Assembly: GCF_003049685.1 (NCBI RefSeq)
Contig: NZ_PYSY02000001.1
Location: 2,401,501-2,465,500, forward strand
Direction of reading: 5' to 3'
Source of the DNA: Brucella pituitosa
Lineage (GTDB): Bacteria; Pseudomonadota; Alphaproteobacteria; Rhizobiales; Rhizobiaceae
Length of the DNA: 64,000 nt
Below are positions 27,698 to 39,108 of this stretch, one piece after another. Within the stretch, counting starts at the first letter, position 1. Every line of letters starts with the position of its first letter. Below the pieces are notes generated by a model that was not told where the DNA came from, did no database searches, and was given only the letters and a program-made list of their open reading frames with translations. A program made the translations under genes and the position numbers.

Positions 27698-28462
27698 TCA
27701 CCCCTCATAAGGCCAGTTGGCCTGTGAAAACAGGCCGCCATCGACCCAGATCGTCTGGCCTGAAACAAACCGCGCAGCATCGGACGCCAGAAACAGCACC
27801 GGACCGGAAAGATCTTCTACTGTGCCGACCCGTCGCAGTGGCGTAATCCGACCCCATGTTTCTGCATAATCAGGCTGTTCCTGAGCCGTGCGTTCATTGT
27901 AAATCGCACCGGGAGCCACGCAATTGACGCGGATGGCATGGGGTCCAAGCTCCACTGCAGACACTTTGGTGAACTGCTCAATCCCGCCCTTGGACGCGGT
28001 ATAGGAAACGAGCTTCGGGAATGCGAGCTTATTGCAGCCCGAGCCAATATTGATAATTGCACCACCCTTGCCGACATCGACCATCCGCTTGGCAGCAGAC
28101 TTCGTGTTGAGAAAGCAGCCTTTCATATTGGTGCGGATCACATCGTCCCAGCCTTCCTCGGAAAGCTCCAGTAAAGGCGCCCATGTCTGGATGCCTGCAT
28201 TGTTGACGAGCACATCGGGTGCATCACCATACCAGCTGCAGACCTCATCGAAGAACTCTTCGACCTCGGCTCCGGAACCGACATCGCATTCGATCCCCAG
28301 CGCCTGACCACCCGCAGCTTCCACTTCTTCCATGAGTGTATTTGCGGCTTCGTCGTCGCCTCTGAAACTGAAAGCGACCGCATATCCGGCTTCCGCAAAT
28401 GCCGAAACCAGATGTCGACCGATGCCGGTGCTTCCGCCTGTGACAATCGCAAACCCACTCAT
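27698..28462 (-). CDS. SDR-family oxidoreductase
   Basis: A 254-residue classical short-chain dehydrogenase: cofactor motif TGGSTGIG, NNAG, catalytic Ser in NIGSGCNK and YTASK, and the C-terminal GQTIWVDGG. A FabG/glucose-dehydrogenase-like enzyme; NAD(P) preference and substrate unknown. ATG 28462 is chosen because GGGGAGG lies 7 nt upstream. Divergent from the GFA-family gene. Composition is like the chromosome, so the AT-rich block ends before it. Confidence 0.9.
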   Translation of the reverse strand: MSGFAIVTGGSTGIGRHLVSAFAEAGYAVAFSFRGDDEAANTLMEEVEAAGGQALGIECDVGSGAEVEEFFDEVCSWYGDAPDVLVNNAGIQTWAPLLELSEEGWDDVIRTNMKGCFLNTKSAAKRMVDVGKGGAIINIGSGCNKLAFPKLVSYTASKGGIEQFTKVSAVELGPHAIRVNCVAPGAIYNERTAQEQPDYAETWGRITPLRRVGTVEDLSGPVLFLASDAARFVSGQTIWVDGGLFSQANWPYEG

Positions 28463-28562
28463 AAAATTCCTCCCCAACATGTCGAAGTGAATTTAATCGA
28501 GTTTGGGGAATGGTAAAGCTGTGAAAATCGAAATATCAGTTTTCCCGAAAGAGGAGATCAGC

Positions 28563-29003
28563 ATGAACCCCGATATTCAAGTCGCCAACGGCGCCTGCCA
28601 CTGCGGAACGGTGCGCTTTCGCGTCAAACTTTCCGATGGCCTTAACACGGCGCGGCGCTGCACCTGCTCCTATTGCCGGATGCGCGGAGCAGTCGCTGTT
28701 TCCGCCGATCTCGATGGCGTGGAAATCCTCGAAGGTGAAGATGCGCTGACGCTGTATCAATTCAATACCGGTGCGGCTAAGCACTATTTCTGCTCGAAAT
28801 GCGGGATTTACACCTTCCACCAGCGCCGCTCCAGCCCACACCAGTTTGGTGTAAATGCTGCCTGCCTCGAAGGTATTTCCCCCTTCGATTTCAAGGTTAT
28901 TCCCGTCAATGACGGCGTGAACCATCCATCCGACAATCCGAACTACAAAGGTTCAGGTATCGCTGGCTATCTTCGTTTCGAACCGGTTGTGGAAGCCGAC
29001 TAA
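28563..29003 (+). CDS. GFA-family (CENP-V/GFA domain) zinc protein
   Basis: A 146-residue protein of the glutathione-dependent formaldehyde-activating family fold. Zinc-binding Cys patterns CHCG, CTCSYC and CSKCG are complete. ATG 28563 follows AGAGGAG. The C-terminus overlaps the convergent GMC oxidoreductase stop by 4 nt. GFA-family function is debated; a role in formaldehyde or glutathione chemistry is only inferred. Confidence 0.87.
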   Translation: MNPDIQVANGACHCGTVRFRVKLSDGLNTARRCTCSYCRMRGAVAVSADLDGVEILEGEDALTLYQFNTGAAKHYFCSKCGIYTFHQRRSSPHQFGVNAACLEGISPFDFKVIPVNDGVNHPSDNPNYKGSGIAGYLRFEPVVEAD

Positions 29004-30637
29004 ATCCTTGCGCGCCGTTTTTGTTCGTTTTTCTCCCAGGAAAACACGACAGGCGGCAGCGGATCGAGACCGCGAATAATATCCGCACCCTTTTCGCCGA
29101 TCATGATGGTCGGCGCATTGGTGTTGCAGGAAGGAACCCGCGGCATGATCGAGCTGTCGCAAACCCGCAGACCTTCCAGCCCTCGCACTTTCAGATCAAG
29201 ATCGACAACAGCCATCGCATCGGTTCCCATCTTGCAGGTGCCAACAGGGTGGTGGTCGGTCTTGGCATTGGCACAGGCATAATCGAACAGGTCATCGTCG
29301 CTGACGACCTTCGGCCCCGGCAGGCGCTCGGCCATGACATAGGGTTTCAATGCATTCTGGCTCATGATTTCGCGCGCGATCTTCAGACCTTCAAGCGACA
29401 TTTTGCGATCATGTGGATCGCTCCAGTAATTGGGATCGATCAGCGGTGCTGATGCCGGATCATTGGACGCCAGCCGCACCGTTCCACGCGAGCGCGGATG
29501 CAGATAGGCGGAGTTGAGCGTTACGCCTGCATTTTTGAGCTTCTCAACACCCGCCTCGATGCCCGAACCAAGCCCCAGATGGAACTGGATATCCGGCGAG
29601 CGGGCGTCCGGATCGGCATACCAGAAACCGCCGGTTTCAAAGAGGCTCGATGCCACCGGGCCAGAGCGCAGCAGAATATATTGCAGCCCCGCTCCCAGCG
29701 TGCGGTGCAGCTTTGCCACGCCATCATAGGTGTGATCGCCCGTGCATTCGGCAATGACAAACAGGTCGAGATGATCCTGCATATTCTCGCCCACACCCGG
29801 CAGATCGTGTTTCACACTGACACCGAGTTTTTTGAGATGATCGGCAGGACCGATGCCCGATTGCAGCAGGAGTTTCGGTGAGCCGATAGCGCCGGATGAA
29901 ACAATCACCTCGCGGCTTGCGCGCAAGCCCTCGCCGCTCATCAGCGTAACGCCGGTTACGCGGGTCTTTTCCAGCTCGATAGTGCGCACCGGCGCATTCA
30001 TCCGCACAGTCAGATTCCTGCGATCCCTGATCGGCGTAAGGTAGGCAAGCGACGCGGAGGAACGGCGGCGATTGCGCTGGGTGAGCTGATAAAAGCCCAC
30101 GCCTGCCTGCTCGCGACCATTGAAATCCGGATTGTATGGAATGCCGAGTTCTTGACCCGCGCGGATATAGGCGTCGCAGATCGGCAGTGGTGCGGATGGC
30201 ATCGAAACGCCAAGCGGCCCGCCATAGGAATGAAAATCATCGTTGAAGCGCTGATTGTCTTCGGCGCGTTTGAAATAGGGCAGCACATGGCGATAATCCC
30301 AGCCGGTGCAACCGTCTTCGCCAGCCCAGAGATCATAATCGGCGGCATTGCCGCGCGTATAAATCTGCGCATTGATGCTGGAGCCACCACCGATGACTTT
30401 CGCCTGCGTATAGCGCAACACACGGTTTTTGAGATGCTTCTGCGGAACGGTTTCCCACCCCCAGCTCGCCACACCTTTGGTCATCTTTGCAAAACCGGCG
30501 GGCATGTGAAACAGCGGATTCCAGTCGCTTCCACCAGCCTCAAGCAGCAGCACTTTTATCGAAGCATCTTCGCTCAGACGATTGGCAAGAACACAACCGG
30601 CAGGCCCGCCACCCACGATGATATAATCGTAATCCAT
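29000..30637 (-). CDS. GMC-family FAD oxidoreductase (choline/alcohol dehydrogenase-like)
   Basis: A 545-residue flavoprotein: FAD motif YIIVGGGPAGCVLANRLSE at the N-terminus, the GMC signature GGGSSINAQIYTRG and SSGAIGSPKLLLQSG, and C-terminal active-site HHPVGTCKMG plus NTNAPTIMIGEKGAD. These enzymes oxidise primary alcohols to aldehydes, usually coupled to the respiratory chain. ATG 30637 is used (GTG 30640 possible). Last gene of the LacI-controlled operon, 10 nt after the SDR gene. Confidence 0.93.
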   Translation of the reverse strand: MDYDYIIVGGGPAGCVLANRLSEDASIKVLLLEAGGSDWNPLFHMPAGFAKMTKGVASWGWETVPQKHLKNRVLRYTQAKVIGGGSSINAQIYTRGNAADYDLWAGEDGCTGWDYRHVLPYFKRAEDNQRFNDDFHSYGGPLGVSMPSAPLPICDAYIRAGQELGIPYNPDFNGREQAGVGFYQLTQRNRRRSSASLAYLTPIRDRRNLTVRMNAPVRTIELEKTRVTGVTLMSGEGLRASREVIVSSGAIGSPKLLLQSGIGPADHLKKLGVSVKHDLPGVGENMQDHLDLFVIAECTGDHTYDGVAKLHRTLGAGLQYILLRSGPVASSLFETGGFWYADPDARSPDIQFHLGLGSGIEAGVEKLKNAGVTLNSAYLHPRSRGTVRLASNDPASAPLIDPNYWSDPHDRKMSLEGLKIAREIMSQNALKPYVMAERLPGPKVVSDDDLFDYACANAKTDHHPVGTCKMGTDAMAVVDLDLKVRGLEGLRVCDSSIMPRVPSCNTNAPTIMIGEKGADIIRGLDPLPPVVFSWEKNEQKRRARI

Positions 30638-30647
30638 CACGCCGTTC

Positions 30648-31410
30648 CTAAAGCTTTGCTATCGACAGGCCGCCATCGGCATTAATCGCCGAACCTGTCG
30701 CAAAAATGAAATCGCCACCGGCAAGCCCGGCCACAATCGCGCCGACGTCACCCGCCTCGCCCCAGCGTTTCATCGGCACCAGACCGGCTTCGATCAGCCC
30801 GTCGTAACGCTCAGTGACCTTTGCTGTCATATCGGTGCGGATGATGCCGGGACGCACCTCGAACACCCGATCCGCGCTTCGGCCAGACGTAGCGCAAGCC
30901 CCTGCACGAAGGCAGTCAATCCGGCTTTGCTGATGCAGTAATCAAGCCGTTCGGGCGAAGTCATCACGGAGGAAACCGAGCTGATCGTCACGATGCTGCG
31001 TGGAAAACGCACTTCGGTTGCGGCCAGCATCGCCTTCACCACGGCCTGCGTGAAAAACACCGTGCCGCGCAGGTTCACATCCATGATCGTGTCGAAGTTT
31101 TCCGGCTTCAACCCAAGGAAATCGCCGCGCTCGACCGAACCCATGCCCGCATTGTTGACCAGACAATCGATGCCGCCAAATTCTTTCAGCACTGCGGCGA
31201 CCGTTGCCGCATGCATTCCAACCGCAGCCAGATCGCTTTCAAAGAAAGCCACTCGTCCGCCAAGCTCGCGCAATTCATGGATGGTGGCCTCATCATGCTC
31301 GCGGTCGGTAATCGCCAGATCAAACCCTTGGCAGCCAGTGCGCGGGCAATACCAAGTCCGATCCCGCGCCGCCCGCCGGTTACCACTGCAACAGGTCTTT
31401 GACGGTTCAT
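30648..31410 (-). CDS. SDR-family dehydrogenase (FabG-like), two frameshifts
   Basis: Starts MNRQRPVAVVTGGRRGIGLGIARALAAKG at ATG 31410, overlapping the upstream GMC stop by 4 nt (ATGA). The NAD(P) motif TGGRRGIG, NNAGMGS, ISSVSSV and YCISK catalytic motif are visible, ending FATGSAINADGGLSIAKL. Frame breaks by one missing T near 31323 (AAKGFDLAITD) and one missing G near 30868 (IGVFEVRPGI). Restored length about 254 residues. Probably a dehydrogenase step in the same catabolic pathway. Confidence 0.85.
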
Positions 31411-32891
31411 GCCAGCACCTCCCGGTTAAGACTGTCGGACACGCGCAAGGCTTGCGCGGCAATGGTCAGCGCCGGATTGACCGCCGCCGATGTCGGCAGA
31501 AACGACGCATCAACCACATAGAGATTGGGGTGATCATAAGCGCGGCAATAAGGATCAAGCGGCGCGGTCGCCGGGTCATCACCGATGCGCACCGTGCCAC
31601 ATTGATGCGATGGCGTGCGCCGGTCGAAAGCCCGCGACATCACTACCGGGAAACCTGCCTGCCTGAGCGCGGATTTGAGCTTATCGACCAGCATCAGATG
31701 CGCCTTCCAGTTGGAACGCACCCAATGCAGAATGATGCGGTCGCCATCAACTGTCACGCGGCTTTCCGGCGATGGCAGGTCTTCGCTCATCGCGTAAAAA
31801 TCGATCGTATGACGCGCAACGCGAGTCAGCAGCCATTCCGGCACGCGGGGCATATTGGCTTTCAGGATTTCGCCCGACACGCGGCCAAGCAGTTGCACAT
31901 TGCCAAGCGGCGGTCCGCCTGCTCCATCCGACAGATAATAATCATTGAAACCAAAAGTCTTCTGGTGGACGGCATCGTTACGATAGCGTGGGTCGAAAGC
32001 AATCACCGCGCTGGAATTGTGGTTCATGAAATTGCGGCCGACCTGATCGGAACGGTTCGCCAGTCCTGAACGCAGCAGGAGCGCTGCCGACTGAACTGCG
32101 CCAGCGGATAGAATAACGAGCTTGGGGCGCAGCACCAGCGTCTCGCCATTCTTCACATAATGAACTGCGGTGATCGCCTTGCCATCCGGCCCGGTTTCCA
32201 ACCGCGTCACCCGCGCAGAAGTTTCCAGCCGTACATTCGGATGTTTGAGAGCAGCCGCAAGCGGACAGGATTCCGCATCCATCTTGCCGTCATCGCTGTT
32301 GGGAAATGCATCCCATGGCGTTTTAGCCTTTGCCAACCAGCGGTCGATATCAACGCCAAGCGGCAGGGAAGCCGGGTGAAGCCCCGCTTTCTTCAACCGC
32401 GCACGAACATCGGCCATTGGTCGTTCGTCACGGATCGCCGGATATGGATAGGACTTTGAATGTTCCGGTTCGGTCGGATCATCGCCCAGTTCGCCCCGCA
32501 CCTGAAACAGCTGTTCGGCACGGCTATACCACGGCTCCAGCTCCTCATAGGCAAAGGGCCATGCCGGAGACACGCCTTCCAGATGCACCATCTCGACAAA
32601 ATCCTCGCGGCGATAGCGGATCAGCACCGCGCCAAAGAACTTAGAATTACCGCCGACATTGTAATAATTGCCGGGATTAAACGGCGTGCCATCGATCTCG
32701 TACCAGAACTCTTTCGGGCGAAAGAATCCCCGCTGGAAAATGGCGCGCGGGTCGCGGTTTTCCGGCCTGTCCGGCAAGCGCTCTCCTGCCTCAAGAATAA
32801 GAATGTCGGCACCTGACGCGGCAAGACCAGCGGCTATGCTCGCGCCGCCGATACCCGATCCGATGATGACAATATCCGGCTGTCCTCCCAA
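31407..32891 (-). CDS. Second GMC-type FAD oxidoreductase
   Basis: About 494 residues: FAD motif IVIIGSGIGGASIAAGLAA, LILEAGE, and C-terminal Asn-Pro motif TSAAVNPALTIAAQALRVSD; HQCGTVRIG is in the catalytic region. It belongs to the GMC/gluconate-dehydrogenase-like branch and differs from the GMC gene downstream. TTG 32891 is the likely start: GGGAGG lies 5 nt upstream, and the longer open frame overlaps aldehyde dehydrogenase. Gap to the ALDH stop is 11 nt. Confidence 0.88.
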   Translation of the reverse strand: MGGQPDIVIIGSGIGGASIAAGLAASGADILILEAGERLPDRPENRDPRAIFQRGFFRPKEFWYEIDGTPFNPGNYYNVGGNSKFFGAVLIRYRREDFVEMVHLEGVSPAWPFAYEELEPWYSRAEQLFQVRGELGDDPTEPEHSKSYPYPAIRDERPMADVRARLKKAGLHPASLPLGVDIDRWLAKAKTPWDAFPNSDDGKMDAESCPLAAALKHPNVRLETSARVTRLETGPDGKAITAVHYVKNGETLVLRPKLVILSAGAVQSAALLLRSGLANRSDQVGRNFMNHNSSAVIAFDPRYRNDAVHQKTFGFNDYYLSDGAGGPPLGNVQLLGRVSGEILKANMPRVPEWLLTRVARHTIDFYAMSEDLPSPESRVTVDGDRIILHWVRSNWKAHLMLVDKLKSALRQAGFPVVMSRAFDRRTPSHQCGTVRIGDDPATAPLDPYCRAYDHPNLYVVDASFLPTSAAVNPALTIAAQALRVSDSLNREVLA

Positions 32892-32902
32892 AGCCGCCTC
32901 CC

Positions 32903-34417
32903 TTACTTTGCTTGCGGCATCCACCAGCCGGTGCGCGCACCGATATGCATGTTGAGCGTCTTGGTTTCGGTGTAATCCTCCACCGCATGACGGCCCAGCT
33001 CGCGGCCCAGACCCGACTGGCGATAACCGCCAAAAGGCAGTTCCGGCGTGCCGTCCATGAAGGTGTTCATCCAGACAGTACCTGCCCGCACTTTGCGCCC
33101 GATGCTCATGCAAGTGTCGAAATCGCGGCTCCACACGCCTGCTGACAAGCCATAATCAACCGCATTGGCAATGGAGATCGCCTCATCAACCTTATCGAAG
33201 GAAAGCACCGACAGAACCGGCCCGAACACTTCTTCACGCGCCACGGCCATATCCGCCTTCACGCCAGCAATGATGGTCGGCTCCATATATTGGCCAAGGC
33301 CGAGATCCAGCACATCGCCGCCATGGGCAATTGCAGCACCCGCCTTTTTGGCCTGATCAACATAGGCGCCAACCTTTGTCAGATGCTGCGGCGTAATGAT
33401 CGCGCCCACCTGCGTACTGACATCGAGCGGATCACCGACGATGACCTTTTTCGACAGATCGGCCACGCGCCCGACAATCTCATCGACAATCGAGCGATGC
33501 ACGATCAGTCGCGAACCGGCATTGCAGCACTCGCCTGCATTGAACCATGCGCCGAACACCGCAGCGTCGATAAAGGCATCCATATCCGCATCCGGGAACA
33601 GGATTTGCGGATTCTTGCCACCAAGCTCCAGCGATACTTTTTTCAGCGTTTGCGCCGCATTGGCCATGGTCAGCTTGCCCACGCCGGTTGAACCGGTGAA
33701 CGAAACCATATCAACATCCGGATGCGTGCTCATATGCTGGCCGACATCAGCACCCGTCCCGGTGATGATGTTGACGACACCATCTGGAACCCCTGCCTCG
33801 GTCAGAATTTCGCCGAGCAACAATGTCGAACCGGACGTCAGTTCCGAAGGCTTCACCACTGCCATACAACCCGCTGCCAAAGCAAATGGCAACTTCTGGC
33901 CCACGATCAGGAACGGGAAATTCCAAGGCGTAATGATGGAAACAACGCCAATTGCCTCGCGCAGCACGACGCCCAGAGTGCCATCGCCCAGATTGTTGTA
34001 GCTCTCACCATGCAGATCACGCGCAAGCGCTGCCGCATAGCGCCAGATATCGACGGAACCGGCAATTTCGCCGCGCACCTGAGAAATTGGTTTGCCGGCT
34101 TCAATTGCGTCAAGATAGGCAAGCTCTTCCGCCCGTGCTTCAATCAGATCAGCGGCTTTCAGCAGAACCAGCGAACGCTGCGAAGCAGTTTTGGATGACC
34201 AGCGCCCGTCATCGAAAGCCTTACGCGCGCTCGCAACCGCGCGTTCCACATCGGCCTTGTTGCCGGCAGGATAGCGGCTTACCGTGACGCCATGGCCGGG
34301 GGCCACACGTTCAATTGTCTCGCCGCTTTGGCTGCCAACCCATTTTCCATCGATCAGCATCGAGAATTCACGAACTTCAAGCCCGTTCAGCGGCTGCGGT
34401 TTTACGACTACGCTCAT
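32903..34417 (-). CDS. Aldehyde dehydrogenase (NAD(P)-dependent)
   Basis: A 504-residue ALDH-superfamily enzyme: ITPWNFPF, FTGSTGVGK, catalytic Glu in LELGGKNPQ, catalytic Cys in NAGECCNAGSR and EEVFGPVLSV, with C-terminal PFGGYRQSGLGRELG. Oxidises an aldehyde, plausibly the product of one of the GMC enzymes, to an acid. ATG 34417 overlaps the enoyl-CoA hydratase stop (TGATG), indicating coupling; ATG 34423 is alternative. Confidence 0.94.
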   Translation of the reverse strand: MSVVVKPQPLNGLEVREFSMLIDGKWVGSQSGETIERVAPGHGVTVSRYPAGNKADVERAVASARKAFDDGRWSSKTASQRSLVLLKAADLIEARAEELAYLDAIEAGKPISQVRGEIAGSVDIWRYAAALARDLHGESYNNLGDGTLGVVLREAIGVVSIITPWNFPFLIVGQKLPFALAAGCMAVVKPSELTSGSTLLLGEILTEAGVPDGVVNIITGTGADVGQHMSTHPDVDMVSFTGSTGVGKLTMANAAQTLKKVSLELGGKNPQILFPDADMDAFIDAAVFGAWFNAGECCNAGSRLIVHRSIVDEIVGRVADLSKKVIVGDPLDVSTQVGAIITPQHLTKVGAYVDQAKKAGAAIAHGGDVLDLGLGQYMEPTIIAGVKADMAVAREEVFGPVLSVLSFDKVDEAISIANAVDYGLSAGVWSRDFDTCMSIGRKVRAGTVWMNTFMDGTPELPFGGYRQSGLGRELGRHAVEDYTETKTLNMHIGARTGWWMPQAK

Positions 34418-35193
34418 CACCATTTTCCTTCAAAATTCGCTTCGCGCTTTTCGGCAAACGAGCGCACGCCTTCTTTCAGATCGCCGGTCTTGGCGACAAG
34501 GATGGACCCCAGCGCCTCGACTGCCGTACCATTGTCCTCGCCATTCGCCACCGACAGCATCAGTTTGGAAATTTCGAGTGCGGCGGGTCCGCGCTTGGCC
34601 ACCCGCGCCGCATAATCCTGTGCCGCCTGCAAGGCTGCGCCCGTCTCCACCACTGCATCGACCAGCCCATGCGACAGCGCTTCTTCTGCGGTAAACATCT
34701 CGCCGCCCAGCACCATGCGGCGCACAATCTGCGCACCGAAACGGCGCACAAGGCGCTGCGTACCCGACCAGCCGGGGATCATGCCGAGCGAGGTTTCCGG
34801 CAGGCCGATCTTGGCCTGTCGCTCAACGATGCGGATATCGGCAGCGCCTGCCAGTTCCAGTCCGCCGCCCAAAGCATGACCATTCATCGCTGCGATCAAT
34901 GGCACACGCAAAGTAGCAAGACGCTCAAACACACGATGACCATAGCGCACCCAGGCATGACCGAATTCAGCTGGCTCCATGCCACCCCAAGCCTTGATGT
35001 CGCCGCCTGCGGAAAAAGCCTTGCCCTCACCGGTCAGGATCGCTACCCGCACGCTGCTGTCCGCTTCCACCTGATCACAGGCGGCAGACAATTCCTGCAA
35101 AAGCTCAATATCAAACGCATTGAGCTTTTCGGGCCGCTTGATGGTCATGACCGCGATGTGGTTCTCAATCGCTATTTCTATCCGTTGAGCCAT
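34417..35193 (-). CDS. Enoyl-CoA hydratase/isomerase family protein
   Basis: A 258-residue crotonase: IKRPEKLNAFD, oxyanion-hole segments GKAFSAGGDIKAWG and NGHALGGGLELAGAADIRI, and LPETSLGMIPGWSGTQRL with the catalytic Glu position. Acts on an enoyl-CoA, probably one made after CoA transfer by the upstream gene. ATG 35193 has a textbook GGAGG 6 nt upstream and lies 1 nt from the CoA-transferase stop. Confidence 0.93.
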   Translation of the reverse strand: MAQRIEIAIENHIAVMTIKRPEKLNAFDIELLQELSAACDQVEADSSVRVAILTGEGKAFSAGGDIKAWGGMEPAEFGHAWVRYGHRVFERLATLRVPLIAAMNGHALGGGLELAGAADIRIVERQAKIGLPETSLGMIPGWSGTQRLVRRFGAQIVRRMVLGGEMFTAEEALSHGLVDAVVETGAALQAAQDYAARVAKRGPAALEISKLMLSVANGEDNGTAVEALGSILVAKTGDLKEGVRSFAEKREANFEGKW

Positions 35194-35194
35194 G

Positions 35195-36796
35195 TTAAAC
35201 CTCCAGCTTTCGCGCAGGCTTTTGCGGCAGCGTGAGGCCAATCGGCTCGTCACGGAACAAGGCTTCATCCATGAGCTTGAGTTGATCCGAAACAATCAGC
35301 GAAAACTCGGCTTGGTCCAGAATATGCGTCTGCAAATCCACACCCGGCGCGATCTCGGTCAGCACAATGCCCTCTGGCGTCAGCTTCAAAACCGCACGTT
35401 CAGTGACATAGGTAATGTCCTGCCCCTGCTCGACACCACGCGGACCTGAGAAAGTAACATGCTCAACCTCATTGACGAGCTTTTTGAGCTTGCCTTCCTT
35501 TTCGATCACAAGCTTGCCATCCGTGACCGACAATTTCGCTCCGGCATTGAACATGCCGGAGAAGACAATCTTCTTGGCCCTTGCAGTAATATCGACAAAA
35601 CCGCCAGCGCCCGCCGTCACATGCGGACGGAATGACAGCTTCGACACATTGACCGAGCCGTCGCGTCCGATCTCAAGGAAGGACAGAAGCGAGGCGTCGA
35701 AGCCTGCGCCCTGAAAATAGGTGAACTGATAGGGTGACGGCATATAAGCATCAGCATTCGACGCGCAGCCAAAGGCAAAGTCGAGAAGCGGCACGCCGCC
35801 AACTGCACCCTGCTCAATCACCCAGGTGACTGCACCATGCAGCCCTTCTTCCAACAGAATGCGCGGCACATTGGCGGAAATACCGAAGCCGAGATTAACC
35901 GCACTTCCCGCTTGCAACTCCTGTGCTACACGCCGCGCAATCGCCTTCTGAATATTGAACTCAGGCAAGCGGAACGTATCGAGCGGACGGAAAATCTCGC
36001 CGGAAATCGCCGGATCATAAAGCGTCTGCGTTGTCTGCTTCTGGTCGGGATCAACCACGATATAATCAACCAGAACGCCGGGAACGCGCACATCATGCGG
36101 TTTCAGCGTGCCTTCCTTGGCAATGCGTTTGACCTGCGCAATGACGATGCCACCATTATTGCGTGCAGCCAGCGCCTGATCAAGACCGCCAAGATAAGCA
36201 CCCTCATGTTCATAGGTGAGGTTGCCGCGTTCATCCGCCGTCGTTGCCCGGATGATCGTGACATGCGGCACGATATTGGGGAAATAGAGCCAGTCCTCAC
36301 CTTCAAAACTGACCTGCTTGACGACCGGCTCCTCACGCGCCTTGTCGTTCATTGCCGATCCCTGACGCTTGGGATCAACGAAGGTATCAAGTCCCACTTT
36401 GGTCATCACGCCGGGACGCTTGGCAGCTGCCTCACGATGCATGTCGAACAGAATGCCCGACGGGATATTATAGGCCGGAATCTCATTATTGGTGATCATC
36501 TGCCAGATCAGCGGAGGCTCGGCGCTCGATGGTCCTGACGGATAGGAACCGCCGATGATCTTTTTGAGAAGCCCCTTTTTGGCGATGTAATCGACACCCT
36601 TGATGCCACTCATATCGCCAGCCGCAATCGGATGCAGCGTGGTTATATTTTGGGGATGACCGGTTTCATCAAACCGCTCGCCAATGGCTTTCAGCATCAT
36701 GTCAGGACAGCCGAGACCGCTCGATGAAGAAACCGAAACGACAGCGTTGTCGGGAATGAGGGATGCTGCTTCCGCAAAGGAAATATGTTTGCTCAT
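35195..36796 (-). CDS. Acyl-CoA:carboxylate CoA-transferase (fused alpha-beta)
   Basis: A 533-residue protein with both halves of a type I CoA-transferase in one chain: N-terminal alpha-like part (DNAVVSVSSSSGLGCPD...) and C-terminal beta-like part (INLGFGIS-type segment VNLGFGISANVPRILLEEG, with candidate catalytic Glu in VIEQGAVGG). Similar to propionate/acetate CoA-transferases. It would activate a carboxylic acid to a CoA ester for the hydratase step. ATG 36796 lies 4 nt after the dehydrogenase stop. Confidence 0.92.
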   Translation of the reverse strand: MSKHISFAEAASLIPDNAVVSVSSSSGLGCPDMMLKAIGERFDETGHPQNITTLHPIAAGDMSGIKGVDYIAKKGLLKKIIGGSYPSGPSSAEPPLIWQMITNNEIPAYNIPSGILFDMHREAAAKRPGVMTKVGLDTFVDPKRQGSAMNDKAREEPVVKQVSFEGEDWLYFPNIVPHVTIIRATTADERGNLTYEHEGAYLGGLDQALAARNNGGIVIAQVKRIAKEGTLKPHDVRVPGVLVDYIVVDPDQKQTTQTLYDPAISGEIFRPLDTFRLPEFNIQKAIARRVAQELQAGSAVNLGFGISANVPRILLEEGLHGAVTWVIEQGAVGGVPLLDFAFGCASNADAYMPSPYQFTYFQGAGFDASLLSFLEIGRDGSVNVSKLSFRPHVTAGAGGFVDITARAKKIVFSGMFNAGAKLSVTDGKLVIEKEGKLKKLVNEVEHVTFSGPRGVEQGQDITYVTERAVLKLTPEGIVLTEIAPGVDLQTHILDQAEFSLIVSDQLKLMDEALFRDEPIGLTLPQKPARKLEV

Positions 36797-36800
36797 AACT

Positions 36801-38839
<2,039 letters not shown>

Positions 38840-38865
38840 GCCAATCTCCTGTTCGCGTCATTTAA

Positions 38866-38879
38866 TTGGAACGTTCCAA
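38866..38879. promoter_or_regulatory. LacI-type operator O1
   Basis: Perfect 14-bp palindrome TTGGAACGTTCCAA with a central CG, the classic form of LacI-family operators, 27 nt before the regulator's start codon. Confidence 0.78.
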
Positions 38880-39060
38880 ATTTGTCAACGGTTTTGAACA
38901 GCATCAGGAAAGCCGCGAAACCGCGCGCATAATACGGTATGAAATTCGGATTTTAGCGCCAATTTTCAAATTTTATGTACATACAGCGTCCATTTTCCAT
39001 ATTTCACAAGAAACCTTCTATTTTTACGAAGTATCGCCTTATTTGACCTCATCTTGATAA

Positions 39061-39074
39061 TTGGAACGATCTAA
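39061..39074. promoter_or_regulatory. LacI-type operator O2 (imperfect)
   Basis: TTGGAACGATCTAA matches O1 in 12 of 14 positions and lies 35 nt upstream of the DUF993 gene. The pair would let one repressor control both divergent units. Confidence 0.65.
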
Positions 39075-39108
39075 ATTAAGGATATGACTATTCGTATGGA
39101 GGAGTGAT

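Noticed and set aside
32892..33134. N-terminal extension of the second GMC gene
   Set aside because: Overlaps aldehyde dehydrogenase codons; the GMC similarity begins only after TTG 32891, which has a good ribosome site.
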